From: an uncultured Zetaproteobacteria bacterium
GTDB taxonomy: Bacteria > Pseudomonadota > Zetaproteobacteria > Mariprofundales > Mariprofundaceae
Assembly: GCA_947311495.1 (NCBI GenBank)
Contig: CAMZLG010000052.1
Coordinates: forward strand, 1 to 38,547
Reading direction: 5' to 3'
Length of the DNA stretch: 38,547 nt
The position numbers and the translations under genes are program-made. The notes under the pieces are model-generated. The model ran no database searches. It saw only the letters and a program-made list of their open reading frames with translations, and was not told where the DNA came from. Position 1 is the first letter of the stretch. Each line of letters opens with the position of its first letter. Shown one piece after another: positions 1 through 8,446 of this stretch.

Positions 1-59
1 AACTTGGCTATGATGCGCTGCTTCTTACCAGTTTATAAACACGTTTTATGGAGTTAATC

Positions 60-533
60 ATGGAAAATATCAAAGTACTGATTTTGATGGGCAGCAAAAA
101 TGACATGCCTGTGATGAAAAAAACAGAAGCTGTGTTTGATGAATTTGGCGTGGCGTATAAAACGATGGTGCGCTCTGCTCATCGCACGCCTGAAGCCACA
201 GTTGAAGCGATTAAAGAAGCTGAAGAAGCTGGCTGCAAAGTGTTTATTTGTGCGGCAGGTATGGCGGCTCATTTGGCAGGTGTGGTTTGCTCTAAAACTG
301 TGAAGCCTGTGATAGGTGTGCCGATTGCATCGGGCGCATTGAATGGTGAAGATGCTTTGCTTTCAACGGTGATGATGCCTCCGGGTATGCCCGTGGCGAC
401 AGTGGGCATCAATGGCTCGAAAAATGCAGGTTTATTGGCTGTGCAAATGCTTGCGCAAAATGATGAAGATTTGGCGCATAAGCTTAGATTCGACCGAGCG
501 AAACAGGCTGAAGCGATTTTGGCTGACGACTAG
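60..533 (+). CDS. purE: N5-carboxyaminoimidazole ribonucleotide mutase (PurE, class I)
   Basis: Interconverts N5-CAIR and CAIR in cytoplasmic de novo purine synthesis, normally acting after PurK. The 157-residue product has the usual class I length. It shows the substrate-phosphate loop GSKND (about 11-15), the SAHRTPE motif with the catalytic His near 41, and the Gly/Ala-rich CAAGMAAHL loop near 63-72. The ORF track starts at 48, but the ATG at 60 has a GGAG six bases upstream and begins directly with the first beta strand, so 60 is preferred. The loop has Asn where most family members have Ser (GSxSD), which is a mild variation. purK is not downstream; it could lie upstream outside the window. 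Family assignment is secure. Confidence 0.95.
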   Translation: MENIKVLILMGSKNDMPVMKKTEAVFDEFGVAYKTMVRSAHRTPEATVEAIKEAEEAGCKVFICAAGMAAHLAGVVCSKTVKPVIGVPIASGALNGEDALLSTVMMPPGMPVATVGINGSKNAGLLAVQMLAQNDEDLAHKLRFDRAKQAEAILADD

Positions 534-589
534 CTCTGATTGTTGTGTGGGCAATTAAAATAACCCCTTTCGGTGTTAAAAAATATCAC

Positions 590-617
590 CATAGCAAAGG
601 CTATGCTTTCAATTTTT
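590..617 (+). terminator. weak possible intrinsic terminator after purE
   Basis: A 6-bp stem CATAGC/GCTATG with an AAAG loop is followed by CTTTCAATTTTTT. The stem is short and the T-run starts late, so this could be chance. It fits the end of purE and separates it from the next gene. Confidence 0.35.
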
Positions 618-654
618 TGCCTTGAAATGAGCTATTTTTCTTTGCCCCATTGTT

Positions 655-1212
655 TTGGTCACCATGACTAAAATTCAAACCCTAAAAGCTGCTAAAATAT
701 TGAAGCGAGGTGGTGTGATTGCGCATCAAACCTCAACTTTGGCAGGTATTGCGGCATCGCCGCTTTGCCCTGCTGCGGTGGCTAAAGTGCAACGGTTCAA
801 ACAACGGCAAGCACCGTTTTTATTGCTTGCCGATGCCAAGCAAACCGCATTACGGCAAGCGGTGTATATTTCCAAAGATTTAAGAAAGCTTGCGCAAACA
901 TCGTGGGCAGGTGCGGTGACATTGGTGTTTAAAGCACGAAAACATTTGCATTCTGCATGTTATCAAGGCGGTTATATTGCTGTTCGTGTGGATAGCGATA
1001 GTCAAACACGACAATTGGCTAAGGCTTGTGGTGGGCTGATGTTATCCAGTAGCTTCAATCGTAAAAGCCAACCTTTGCTGCCACTTCATTGTCGCACAAG
1101 GTTTCGTTATCATCGACATCTAAATAAAGTGTTACCCAGTGTGGAACAAACAGGTAGCAACGCTTCAAGTATCTATAAAGTCACTAGTAATGCAGTTATT
1201 CAACTTCGCTAG
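655..1212 (+). CDS. divergent TsaC/YrdC/Sua5-family protein
   Basis: The family makes threonylcarbamoyl-AMP from threonine, bicarbonate and ATP for t6A modification of tRNA. The 185-residue product has the YrdC-like core: GGVIAHQTST at about 19-28 (usual form VIAYPTET), VQRFKQRQAP near 45-54 (usual KxR region), WAGAVTLVF (usual WPGPVTFVF), YIAVRVDSD, and LMLSSSFN (usual STSAN). The tail GSNASSIY replaces the usual PSTI element. Overall order and length match TsaC, but several nucleotide/substrate motifs are altered, so it may be a diverged or specialised paralogue. The start is TTG 655 or ATG 664; neither has a clear ribosome binding site. It lies alone between purE and gmhB. Confidence 0.7.
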   Translation: MVTMTKIQTLKAAKILKRGGVIAHQTSTLAGIAASPLCPAAVAKVQRFKQRQAPFLLLADAKQTALRQAVYISKDLRKLAQTSWAGAVTLVFKARKHLHSACYQGGYIAVRVDSDSQTRQLAKACGGLMLSSSFNRKSQPLLPLHCRTRFRYHRHLNKVLPSVEQTGSNASSIYKVTSNAVIQLR

Positions 1213-1249
1213 TCTTTATGTTTGATGCTTTGATGCGTATGTTTGCGCC

Positions 1250-1807
1250 ATGAACCATATCCAAACTGTTATTCTTGACCGTGATGGAGTCATTAATTTT
1301 GATTCCCCAGATTATATCTTAAGCCCTGAACAATGGTTACCTATTCCAGGCAGCCTTGAAGCCATTACCAAGCTGAAACAAGCAGGCAAACAAGTTACCG
1401 TTTGCAGCAATCAATCGGCATTGGGGCGTGGCATGATAGACCAAGCTATGTTTGATTCTATTCAAGCCAAAATGATTGCCGAAACAGAACAAGCAGGTGG
1501 TAGCTTTGATTATATTGCCGTGTGCCCGCATGGGCCTGATGATGGGTGCGCTTGCCGCAAACCTTTTCCGGGTATGTTGCTAGACACATTTAAGGCGTTG
1601 GATGTTCAGGATAAAGGCACAGTTGTGATGATTGGTGATTCCTACCGCGATGTGCAGGCAGCTCATGCGGCGGGCATTGCTGCGATACTGGTGCGTAGTG
1701 GTTACGGGGATGCAGATGTTATTCTTGAAAAATCCAAGGTGTTGATGCCAAATTTGCAGGTATTTGACAATTTGGCTGAGGCTGCAGTCATGATTTTGGA
1801 TGAGTAA
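1250..1807 (+). CDS. gmhB: D-glycero-beta-D-manno-heptose-1,7-bisphosphate 7-phosphatase (GmhB)
   Basis: A HAD-superfamily phosphatase that removes the 7-phosphate in ADP-heptose synthesis for the LPS inner core; cytoplasmic. The 185-residue protein has HAD motif I LDRDGVIN near 9-16, motif II CSNQSALGRG, the GmhB zinc site CPHGPDDGCACRKP near 92-105, and motif IV MIGDSYRDVQAA. The zinc-binding Cys pattern separates it from histidinol phosphatases. Its 3' end overlaps the possible upstream start of plsC. A gmhB-plsC pair is a known arrangement in proteobacteria, so the two are probably co-transcribed. Confidence 0.92.
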   Translation: MNHIQTVILDRDGVINFDSPDYILSPEQWLPIPGSLEAITKLKQAGKQVTVCSNQSALGRGMIDQAMFDSIQAKMIAETEQAGGSFDYIAVCPHGPDDGCACRKPFPGMLLDTFKALDVQDKGTVVMIGDSYRDVQAAHAAGIAAILVRSGYGDADVILEKSKVLMPNLQVFDNLAEAAVMILDE

Positions 1808-1820
1808 CAAGAGGGTTGCC

Positions 1821-2537
1821 ATGATACTACTACGATCATTGTTGTTTTATATTTTTTTTATTCCATGCACCATTGGCATTGCAATACTTGTGTTGATTAC
1901 ACGGGTATTGGGTCGTGATGCGGCATGGCAAGTCGGTAACCTTTGGGGCTGGTGTGGTAATGCGTTGTTGCGTGTGTTTTGTGGCATCAAGGTCAAGATT
2001 GAAGGTAAAGAACATATCCCCAACGAGCCTTGCGTGATTGTATCCAATCATCAATCCACGTGGGAAACTACTACATTTCCTACTCTGTTGCCGCCATTTG
2101 TTTGGATTTTAAAAAAAGAACTGTTGTATATCCCTATTTTTGGTTGGGCTCTTTTTGCCTTAGGCTCTATTGCGATTGTACGTAGCAACCCAAGAGAAGC
2201 TTTGAAGCAAGTTAATGAACAAGGTCAGGATCAACTCAAAGCAGGGCGTTGTGTGGTGGTATTTCCAGAGGGAACTAGGATGCCAGTAGGGAAGTCAGGC
2301 AAATATCAACCCAGCGCAGTGATGTTGGCAAAAAAAGCTAATGTTGCCATACTGCCTGTGGCACATAATGCTGGTACATGTTGGCCTAAGGGTAAAATCT
2401 TAAAATATCCAGGTACTATCATTGTACGCATATTACCGTCGATTTCCGCAGAAAACGTGCAAGAGAAAAAACGCAATGATATTTTGGCGGAATGTGAAAC
2501 ACGGATTGTATCAGCATGTAAGGAAATTGGTGGTTAG
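1821..2537 (+). CDS. plsC: 1-acyl-sn-glycerol-3-phosphate acyltransferase (PlsC)
   Basis: Transfers the second acyl chain to lysophosphatidic acid at the inner membrane to give phosphatidic acid. An N-terminal hydrophobic segment (LLFYIFFIPCTIGIAILVLI) is followed by motif I NHQSTWE, a WE variant of HX4D common in proteobacterial PlsC. Motif III is FPEGTRMP, and the final block is ILPVAHNAG. The ORF track opens at ATG 1800, overlapping the gmhB stop by 8 bases. The ATG at 1821 has GAGGG five bases upstream and is preferred; the longer form would add seven residues. Co-transcription with gmhB is likely. Confidence 0.9.
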   Translation: MILLRSLLFYIFFIPCTIGIAILVLITRVLGRDAAWQVGNLWGWCGNALLRVFCGIKVKIEGKEHIPNEPCVIVSNHQSTWETTTFPTLLPPFVWILKKELLYIPIFGWALFALGSIAIVRSNPREALKQVNEQGQDQLKAGRCVVVFPEGTRMPVGKSGKYQPSAVMLAKKANVAILPVAHNAGTCWPKGKILKYPGTIIVRILPSISAENVQEKKRNDILAECETRIVSACKEIGG

Positions 2538-2596
2538 GCTGTAAGTTTGTGATGTGGTGTTCGACAACAATACACAAAACTGAACACGGAGAGTAT

Positions 2597-3049
2597 ATGA
2601 GAAACATTTGGATGATTTTGGTGATGTTGTTGGTTGCGCCTATGGCTGCGCAAAGTATTGAATACCAATGGAGTAATGAGAAGGGTGAAACCGTGCAACT
2701 GGATAGCTATAAAGGGCAACCTGTGATCCTCCATTTTTGGGCAAGTTGGTGCCCACCATGCCGCACAGAAATGCCTAAGATGAACAACTGGGTGCAAGCG
2801 CATCCTGATGTGAAGGTAGTGATGATTTCTTTGGATTATGACCTTGAAGGTGCAAAACATTTTTATGATAAAAAAAGTATCCACGCACCGCTTAATTTAG
2901 GTGACCAACGTCAAACCATGGCATTGGGCGTGCGTGGTTTGCCCACAACCATTGTTGTTGATGCAGAAGGGAATATCAGCAAAAGGCATATTGGCGATTT
3001 GGATTGGGCAGATAGCGAAGTAAGCAAGATGGTGCTTGGTTGGCTTTAA
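2597..3049 (+). CDS. TlpA/ResA-like exported thioredoxin-fold protein
   Basis: A thiol-disulfide oxidoreductase of the TlpA/ResA group, likely periplasmic. The N-terminus MRNIWMILVMLLVAPMAAQS looks like a signal peptide. The thioredoxin domain follows with the active site WASWCPPC (about 46-53) and a cis-Pro context VRGLPTT. The ORF track starts at 2549, but that extension precedes the signal sequence. The ATG at 2597 follows GGAGAG at a good distance, so 2597 is chosen. The 3' end overlaps the next reading frame by 10 bases, suggesting coupling. The substrate is unknown; cytochrome c maturation partners are not in view. Confidence 0.85.
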   Translation: MRNIWMILVMLLVAPMAAQSIEYQWSNEKGETVQLDSYKGQPVILHFWASWCPPCRTEMPKMNNWVQAHPDVKVVMISLDYDLEGAKHFYDKKSIHAPLNLGDQRQTMALGVRGLPTTIVVDAEGNISKRHIGDLDWADSEVSKMVLGWL

Positions 3050-3669
3050 CTTCCAGACTCTGCATCGCAACATGTCTAAGCGTAACGCTGTTGAGCGGCA
3101 ATGCATGGGCAGGTAGTGATTGGGGGCTTTCAGCGCAAGATCAAGCTCAGCTAGAAAAGGGCAAGTTGGTCTTGCATGCCGCATCGGTGGGCAAAGGTTA
3201 TGTTAAAGAAATAAACGCTTTTCTCAGCATTAAAGTCAAGCCATCACAAGTGTTTGCCGTGATTACCGATTATGAACACTTGCCCGAATTTATGCCGAAC
3301 TTGGCGCGTACCGAAGTGTTGTCGAAAGACAAGAATGGCGCACAAGTGAATTATTATTTGGACTTGCCTTTTGGTGTTCAAAAACGCTACCGATTAGCAT
3401 TGGACTATATCATCACACCTCCTGATTGGCGCATGGCGTGGCACTCGATACCATGGCAAGGTGTTCCTGCAGAAGAAACTGTGAAAAGCACGGTGGGTTA
3501 TTGGCAGCTTACAGCCATAGGAAACCAAGAAACACTGTTGCACTATTACACCAAAACTGACCCAGGACATGTGCCGTTTGGTTTGGGTTGGATTGTGGAC
3601 TATTTGACCAAAGAAACGGTGGTTAAAGTGTTGCAAAACACCAAAAAAAGAGCTGAAGGTGGGGAGTAG
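3040..3669 (+). CDS. exported SRPBCC/START-like domain protein
   Basis: A hydrophobic N-terminus ending in NAWA-G looks like a signal peptide with a cleavage site near residue 24. It is followed by about 180 residues of an SRPBCC fold: VKPSQVFAVITDYEHLPEFMPNL is the typical polyketide-cyclase/START opening, and the C-terminal helix is GWIVDYLTKETVVKVLQNTKKR. The family binds hydrophobic ligands such as lipids or quinones; the ligand here is unknown. The start is a TTG overlapping the end of the TlpA-like gene, the only start that keeps the whole signal peptide. The stop lies three bases before anmK, so a TlpA-SRPBCC-anmK run is likely. Confidence 0.75.
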   Translation: MALTSRLCIATCLSVTLLSGNAWAGSDWGLSAQDQAQLEKGKLVLHAASVGKGYVKEINAFLSIKVKPSQVFAVITDYEHLPEFMPNLARTEVLSKDKNGAQVNYYLDLPFGVQKRYRLALDYIITPPDWRMAWHSIPWQGVPAEETVKSTVGYWQLTAIGNQETLLHYYTKTDPGHVPFGLGWIVDYLTKETVVKVLQNTKKRAEGGE

Positions 3670-3672
3670 CCA

Positions 3673-4830
3673 ATGGCATTGATAGGTCAACAATCCAAGC
3701 TTTACATTGGTTTGATGTCAGGTACATCGTTAGACGGTATTGATGCGGCAGTGGTTAAAATCGCAGGTGATGATGTTGAGCTGGTTTGCTTTGATACGTT
3801 TGAACTTCAAGATAAATTCAAAGAGCCATTGTTGCATTTAAACCAGCCGGGGTTTCATGAAATTGATGCCATGGGCGTGTTGGATAGAGAGCTTGGTTTT
3901 GCGTTTGCCGCCGCTGCGCATCATGTTCTCCAGAAGGCGGGGTTAACACCTGAACAAATCACAGCGATTGGTTCACACGGGCAAACCATTCGCCATCGTC
4001 CACTTGGTGTTGAAAACAGTTTGCCGTTTACTTTGCAAATCGGCGATTCAGCGACCATTGCAGAGAAAACAGGCATCACTGTGGTGTCGGATTTTAGGAA
4101 ACGTGATATTGCGGCATGTGGGCAAGGTGCACCACTTGTTCCCTTTGTGCATCAACGCTTATTTGCACAAGAAGATAAAAATATTGCTGTGTTAAACATC
4201 GGTGGCATTGCCAATATCACTTACCTTGGTGCAGATGGTGTCGTTTTAGGTTTTGACACTGGGCCGGGCAATATGGTGATGGATGCGCTGATGCAGACCA
4301 TGACTGATGCCCGCTTTTGTTATGATAAAGATGGGGAGTTGGCAGCCATGGGTCAGGTGAATCAAGCGTTGTTGGATGATTTATTACAACATCCTTTTTT
4401 CAAAAAAACACCGCCGCGTTCCACGGGTAGAGAAGATTTTGGTGACGATGTGGTGCATCAAATCATGGCTGTGGATATTCCCGATGCCGATAAAATGGCA
4501 ACAGCATGTGAGCTGACGGCGCAAAGTATTGTTGATGTTTTGCAGCATCTTCCTGAGCCACCTGAGACATGGTTATTGTGTGGGGGAGGGGCATTAAATC
4601 ATCATTTGAAACAACGCCTTGCGGACTTATTAAACTCTGCACAAGTGCAAACCACAACCGATGTAGGTTTGCCTGTTGAAGCGGTGGAAGCGGTGGCATT
4701 TGCGGTGCTTGCTGAGCGCACACTGGCTGGCGAAGTGAATACTTTATCGGCAGTTACAGGTGCGTTGCATGATGTGAGCGGCGGGCAGATTACGCCAGGA
4801 AATAATTGGAAAAATATAGTAAACCCATAA
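3673..4830 (+). CDS. anmK: anhydro-N-acetylmuramic acid kinase (AnmK)
   Basis: Phosphorylates and opens 1,6-anhydro-MurNAc to MurNAc-6-phosphate during cell-wall recycling in the cytoplasm. The 385-residue length is typical. Visible motifs are the ATP loop GLMSGTSLDGID (13-24), GSHGQTIRHRP (about 98-108), VSDFRKRDIAACGQGAPLVP, the second sugar-kinase loop FDTGPGNMVMD near 193-203, and LLCGGGALN near 301. A GGGGAG site precedes the ATG. The gene follows the SRPBCC gene closely and may share its transcript. MurQ, the usual next enzyme, is not in this window. Confidence 0.95.
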   Translation: MALIGQQSKLYIGLMSGTSLDGIDAAVVKIAGDDVELVCFDTFELQDKFKEPLLHLNQPGFHEIDAMGVLDRELGFAFAAAAHHVLQKAGLTPEQITAIGSHGQTIRHRPLGVENSLPFTLQIGDSATIAEKTGITVVSDFRKRDIAACGQGAPLVPFVHQRLFAQEDKNIAVLNIGGIANITYLGADGVVLGFDTGPGNMVMDALMQTMTDARFCYDKDGELAAMGQVNQALLDDLLQHPFFKKTPPRSTGREDFGDDVVHQIMAVDIPDADKMATACELTAQSIVDVLQHLPEPPETWLLCGGGALNHHLKQRLADLLNSAQVQTTTDVGLPVEAVEAVAFAVLAERTLAGEVNTLSAVTGALHDVSGGQITPGNNWKNIVNP

Positions 4831-4918
4831 AAAATAACTTGTTTTTAAGTGTTTGACACTGACAACGGGCGTTTTAGCCTGCCGCTCTTTGATATTATTA
4901 GGTTTAGGGTGATTTCCC

Positions 4919-6619
4919 ATGCAAATGACTGGCGCTGAAATTTTTGTAGAATGTTTGAAACGCGAGGGCGTGGAAGTCATTTTTGGCTACCCGGGTGGTG
5001 CGGTGCTGCCGATTTATGATGCCATTTTCCAACAAAGCCATTTCAAGCATATCTTGGTGCGCCATGAGCAAGCAGCCCTTCATGCTGCCAATGGTTATGC
5101 ACGTGTGTCGGGAAAGTGTGGTGTTTCTCTTGTAACTTCAGGGCCGGGTGCGACCAACGCCATCACAGGTTTGGCGGACTCCAACGCCGATTCCATTCCC
5201 AATGTTTGTTTCACAGGTCAAGTACCGCTGGCTTTGATAGGTACGGACGCATTTCAGGAAGCGGATATTATTGGTATCACGCGTTCTGCCACCAAGCATA
5301 ATTTCTTGGTCAAAGATGTGAAAGATTTGGCGATGACCATTCGCCAAGCTTTTCATATTGCGACCACAGGCCGCCCTGGTTCGGTTGTGGTGGATATTCC
5401 TAAAGACTTGGGTTTTGCCAAGTGTGAGTTTGAGTGGCCTGAAGAAGTGAATATGCGTTCATATCAGCCTAAAACGTCTGGGCATTCTGGGCAAATCAAG
5501 AAAGCGATTAAAGCGATGTTAAAAGCCAAACGCCCGATGTTGTATTCGGGTGGTGGCATTATGAATGCGGTGGGTTCAGCTGCGTTGTTGAAAACATTAG
5601 CACATCAGCTCAATGCACCTGTCACCAACACCTTGATGGGGCTTGGCGGCATTCCGTTTGATGATAAACACTTTGTTGGCATGTTGGGTATGCATGGCAC
5701 GTATGAAGCGAATATGGCGGTATCGCATTGTGATTTATTGGTGTCCATTGGTGCGCGTTTTGATGACCGCGTAACAGGTCGCCTGAATGCCTTTGCACCA
5801 GATGCCAAGATTATTCATATTGATGTTGACCCGACATCGATTTCTAAAAATGTTGATGCGGATTTACCCATTGTTGGTGATGTGGGCATTGTTTTACAAC
5901 AAATGTTGGAAGAATTAAGCCATCAAGGTGGCGTGCCTGATGTTGAAGCTTTGAAATTGTGGTGGCAGCAAATTGATGAGTGGCGCGCTAAAGATTCGCT
6001 TGGTTTTGAACAAAGCACGGAAGGGCCAATTAAGCCACAAACTGTGATTCATAAAGTGCATGACATCACCAAGGGTAATGCGATTGTGACCACTGATGTG
6101 GGGCAACATCAAATGTGGGCAGCGCAACATTATGGTTTTAGAGAACCGCATAAATTCCTCACTTCGGGCGGGCTTGGCACCATGGGTTATGGTCTTCCTG
6201 CAGCCGTGGGTGCTGCGATGGCTTTTCCTGATGAACCGATTGTGGTGTTTACGGGTGATGCCTCCATTCAAATGTGTATCCAAGAGCTGGCAACGGCATA
6301 CCAATATCGCCAGAAAATCGTGGTCGTGTTATTAAACAATGCTTACATGGGCATGGTGCGCCAGTGGCAAGAAATGTTCCACGAATCGCGTTTTTCGCAC
6401 TCCTACTTTGATTCATTGCCTGACTTTGCCAAGTTGGCAGAAGCCTATGGTGGTGTGGGTATCACAGTGGACACCTTGGATGAGTTAGACAAAGCCTTGG
6501 AAGTGGCATTTGGTAGCCAAGAAAGCTTTGTTTTCCTTGATATTGCGGTGGCGAAAGAAGAAAATGTATTCCCGATGGTGCCAGCAGGTGCGGCACTGAA
6601 TGAGATGGTGTTGGCATGA
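4919..6619 (+). CDS. ilvB: acetolactate synthase large (catalytic) subunit
   Basis: A ThDP- and FAD-dependent enzyme that forms acetolactate or acetohydroxybutyrate in branched-chain amino acid synthesis. The 566 residues cover three domains: the N-terminal Pyr domain with FGYPGGAVLPIYDA and the catalytic Glu in RHEQAALHAANGYAR (near 51), a central FAD/Rossmann domain, and the C-terminal PP domain with GDASIQM to NNAYMGMVRQWQ (about 445-478). The GDA start of the ThDP motif replaces the more common GDG. The regulatory subunit ilvN follows after 141 bases. The 88 bases upstream show no clear leader peptide or attenuator. Symbols ilvB, ilvI and ilvG cannot be separated by sequence alone. Confidence 0.95.
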   Translation: MQMTGAEIFVECLKREGVEVIFGYPGGAVLPIYDAIFQQSHFKHILVRHEQAALHAANGYARVSGKCGVSLVTSGPGATNAITGLADSNADSIPNVCFTGQVPLALIGTDAFQEADIIGITRSATKHNFLVKDVKDLAMTIRQAFHIATTGRPGSVVVDIPKDLGFAKCEFEWPEEVNMRSYQPKTSGHSGQIKKAIKAMLKAKRPMLYSGGGIMNAVGSAALLKTLAHQLNAPVTNTLMGLGGIPFDDKHFVGMLGMHGTYEANMAVSHCDLLVSIGARFDDRVTGRLNAFAPDAKIIHIDVDPTSISKNVDADLPIVGDVGIVLQQMLEELSHQGGVPDVEALKLWWQQIDEWRAKDSLGFEQSTEGPIKPQTVIHKVHDITKGNAIVTTDVGQHQMWAAQHYGFREPHKFLTSGGLGTMGYGLPAAVGAAMAFPDEPIVVFTGDASIQMCIQELATAYQYRQKIVVVLLNNAYMGMVRQWQEMFHESRFSHSYFDSLPDFAKLAEAYGGVGITVDTLDELDKALEVAFGSQESFVFLDIAVAKEENVFPMVPAGAALNEMVLA

Positions 6620-6659
6620 TGAGGGAAAGTCGTCTTTTTTCCCGATTCCAGCGTTGTGC

Positions 6660-6712
6660 CAGCTTCTGTGATGCTCATGTATTATCGAAATACACTCCGC
6701 TTCTCGAAGCTG
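6660..6712 (+). other. nested inverted repeats between ilvB and ilvN
   Basis: CAGCTTC (6660-6666) is fully complementary to GAAGCTG (6706-6712). Inside it TGTATT pairs with AATACA (6678-6683/6689-6694), with 11-base flanks on each side. A competing short hairpin GCTTC-TC-GAAGC (6699-6710) uses part of the outer arm. No T-run follows, so it is not an ordinary terminator. It may affect mRNA stability or the ratio of the two subunits; function is inferred only from position. Confidence 0.4.
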
Positions 6713-6760
6713 ACTCGCCTTGTACTTGAACAAAAATCCTGATTTTCGTGGGTAAATGAA

Positions 6761-7243
6761 ATGAGACATACAATTACAATTTTAGTTGAAAATGAGTTCG
6801 GTGTGTTGACCCGCATTGCAGGTTTGTTTTCTGCGCGTGGTTACAACATCGAAACACTCAATGTTGCGCCAACCTTAGATGAAACGGTGAGTCGTTTAAC
6901 TTTGGTGACGCATGGTGATGAAAAAATCATTGAGCAAATTAAGAAGCAACTCAACAAATTGATTCCCGTGATTAAAGTGGAAGACATTTCATACGCGGTA
7001 CATTTAGAGCGTGGCATGTTGATGGTGAAAGCCATTGATGCGGGTGATTTGCGCGAGAAGGCAGAGCAAGCAGGCGCAAACATTATCGATCATGAAGCGG
7101 GCAATTATTTTATTGCTGAGTTTGCAGGCACGCCTGAAGCTTTGGATGAATTTTTAGCCAGTGTTGATGATGAATATGTTATTGAATCCACGCGCACAGG
7201 CCCAGTAGGCATGCGCCGTGGCAGCAAAGGGTTTGTGGTTTAA
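6761..7243 (+). CDS. ilvN: acetolactate synthase small (regulatory) subunit
   Basis: The 160-residue regulatory subunit that stimulates the catalytic subunit and gives valine feedback inhibition. It opens with an ACT domain, [31 protein letters not shown] (about 3-35), as in IlvH/IlvN of full length. It has the conserved C-terminal domain ending [12 protein letters not shown]. It is downstream of ilvB in the same orientation and its stop is one base before the folD ATG, so an ilvB-ilvN-folD transcript is likely. The usual neighbour ilvC is absent here. Only a weak GGGTAA-type site precedes the ATG. Confidence 0.94.
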   Translation: MRHTITILVENEFGVLTRIAGLFSARGYNIETLNVAPTLDETVSRLTLVTHGDEKIIEQIKKQLNKLIPVIKVEDISYAVHLERGMLMVKAIDAGDLREKAEQAGANIIDHEAGNYFIAEFAGTPEALDEFLASVDDEYVIESTRTGPVGMRRGSKGFVV

Positions 7244-7244
7244 C

Positions 7245-8102
7245 ATGGTTGCCCAAATTATTGATGGCAAAGCCTTAGCTGCGAAGCTCAAAGATGAAAT
7301 GCAGGTTGAAGTTGCGGGGCTAACAACCTCGCATGGACGAGCGCCGGGTTTGGCTGTGATTCTTGTCGGTGATGACCCTGCATCACATGTTTATGTCAAA
7401 AATAAAAAAGTTGCTTGTGAAAAAGTCGGAATCGCTTCGTTTTCTTCTGAGTTGCCAGCGGATACCAGCAAAGAACATTTGTTGGGTTTGATTGCTGAGC
7501 TGAACGCAGACCCTAAAGTGGATGGTATTTTGGTGCAGCTTCCTTTGCCCGCGCATATCAATGCCGATAAAGTGTTAAATGCGATTGATGCCGACAAAGA
7601 TGTGGATGGTTTTCACCCGTTTAATGTAGGCTCGCTCGCAGTGCGTCAACCTGCACTGCGTTCTTGCACACCCTATGGCTGCATCAAACTCATTGAGACC
7701 ACTGGCATCAAATGGCATGGCAAAGAAGCTGTGGTGGTGGGTGCATCGAACATCGTAGGTCGCCCGATGGCTTTGGAATTATTGCTTGCAGGGGCAACGG
7801 TGACGGTTTGCCATCGTTTTACCGAAAACTTACAATCCCATATCGAACGTGCTGATATTGTGATTGCGGCGGCGGGTAAACAAGGTCTTATCAAAGGCGA
7901 ATGGATTAAAGAAGGTGCGATTGTGATTGATGTGGGCATTCATCGGCTAGAAGATGGCTCACTCACGGGTGATGTAGATTTTGAGGCTGCATCCAAACGA
8001 GCAGGTTGGATTACACCTGTACCTGGCGGTGTTGGGCCTATGACCATCACCATGTTGCTTGCCAACACCATCACAGCATTTAAGCAGCACGTCGGCGTTT
8101 AA
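7245..8102 (+). CDS. folD: bifunctional methylenetetrahydrofolate dehydrogenase/cyclohydrolase (FolD)
   Basis: Oxidises 5,10-methylene-THF with NADP and hydrolyses methenyl-THF to 10-formyl-THF. The 285-residue product has the catalytic Tyr50 and Lys54 in [27 protein letters not shown], the NADP loop [10 protein letters not shown], and the C-terminal signature [10 protein letters not shown]. The ORF track begins at 7218 inside ilvN. The ATG at 7245, one base after the ilvN stop, gives the normal family N-terminus and is chosen. The tautomerase-like gene starts two bases after its stop. Confidence 0.95.
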   Translation: MVAQIIDGKALAAKLKDEMQVEVAGLTTSHGRAPGLAVILVGDDPASHVYVKNKKVACEKVGIASFSSELPADTSKEHLLGLIAELNADPKVDGILVQLPLPAHINADKVLNAIDADKDVDGFHPFNVGSLAVRQPALRSCTPYGCIKLIETTGIKWHGKEAVVVGASNIVGRPMALELLLAGATVTVCHRFTENLQSHIERADIVIAAAGKQGLIKGEWIKEGAIVIDVGIHRLEDGSLTGDVDFEAASKRAGWITPVPGGVGPMTITMLLANTITAFKQHVGV

Positions 8103-8104
8103 TT

Positions 8105-8443
8105 TTGCCTGTGTTTCAAGTCAATACCAATATGGCAGTGGCGGATAAAGATAGCTTTTTGACAGATGCTTCAAGCCTTGTCGCATCACTATTGGGTAAA
8201 CCTGAAAGTTATGTGATGATTCAATTGTCTGACAAACAAACGATGAGCTTTGCAGGCACTTCTGAACCGCTTGCCTTTTGTAACCTCAAAAGCTTGGGTT
8301 TAACCAGTGGTCAAACGACCAAATTATCCAAACAATTGAGTGGGTTTTTACATCAATCTTTAGCTATCGACCCATCACGGGTCTATATCGAATTTTCAGC
8401 TCCTGAGCGTGTCATGTTTGGCTGGAATGGTGGGACTTTCTAG
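8105..8443 (+). CDS. MIF-family tautomerase-like protein
   Basis: A 112-residue protein resembling macrophage migration inhibitory factor/D-dopachrome tautomerase. The second residue is Pro (MPVFQVNTN), which would become the catalytic Pro1 after Met removal. Other MIF-like blocks are YVMIQL, MSFAGTSEPLAFCNLKSLG, and the C-terminal SRVYIEFSAPERVMFGWNGGTF, all in the expected order at the usual length of about 115. The start codon is TTG and lies two bases after the folD stop, so translation is probably coupled. The physiological substrate of bacterial MIF homologues is generally unknown. No partner is evident beyond the ilv-folD operon. Confidence 0.85.
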   Translation: MPVFQVNTNMAVADKDSFLTDASSLVASLLGKPESYVMIQLSDKQTMSFAGTSEPLAFCNLKSLGLTSGQTTKLSKQLSGFLHQSLAIDPSRVYIEFSAPERVMFGWNGGTF

Positions 8444-8446
8444 CAT

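Noticed and set aside
4853-4898. TTGACA and TATTAT upstream of ilvB as a sigma-70 promoter
   Set aside because: The two hexamers are about 34 bases apart, far from the normal spacing, so they cannot be one promoter.
5915-6304. 129-residue minus-strand ORF inside ilvB
   Set aside because: Shadow of the catalytic subunit gene; composition shows no protein-like pattern.
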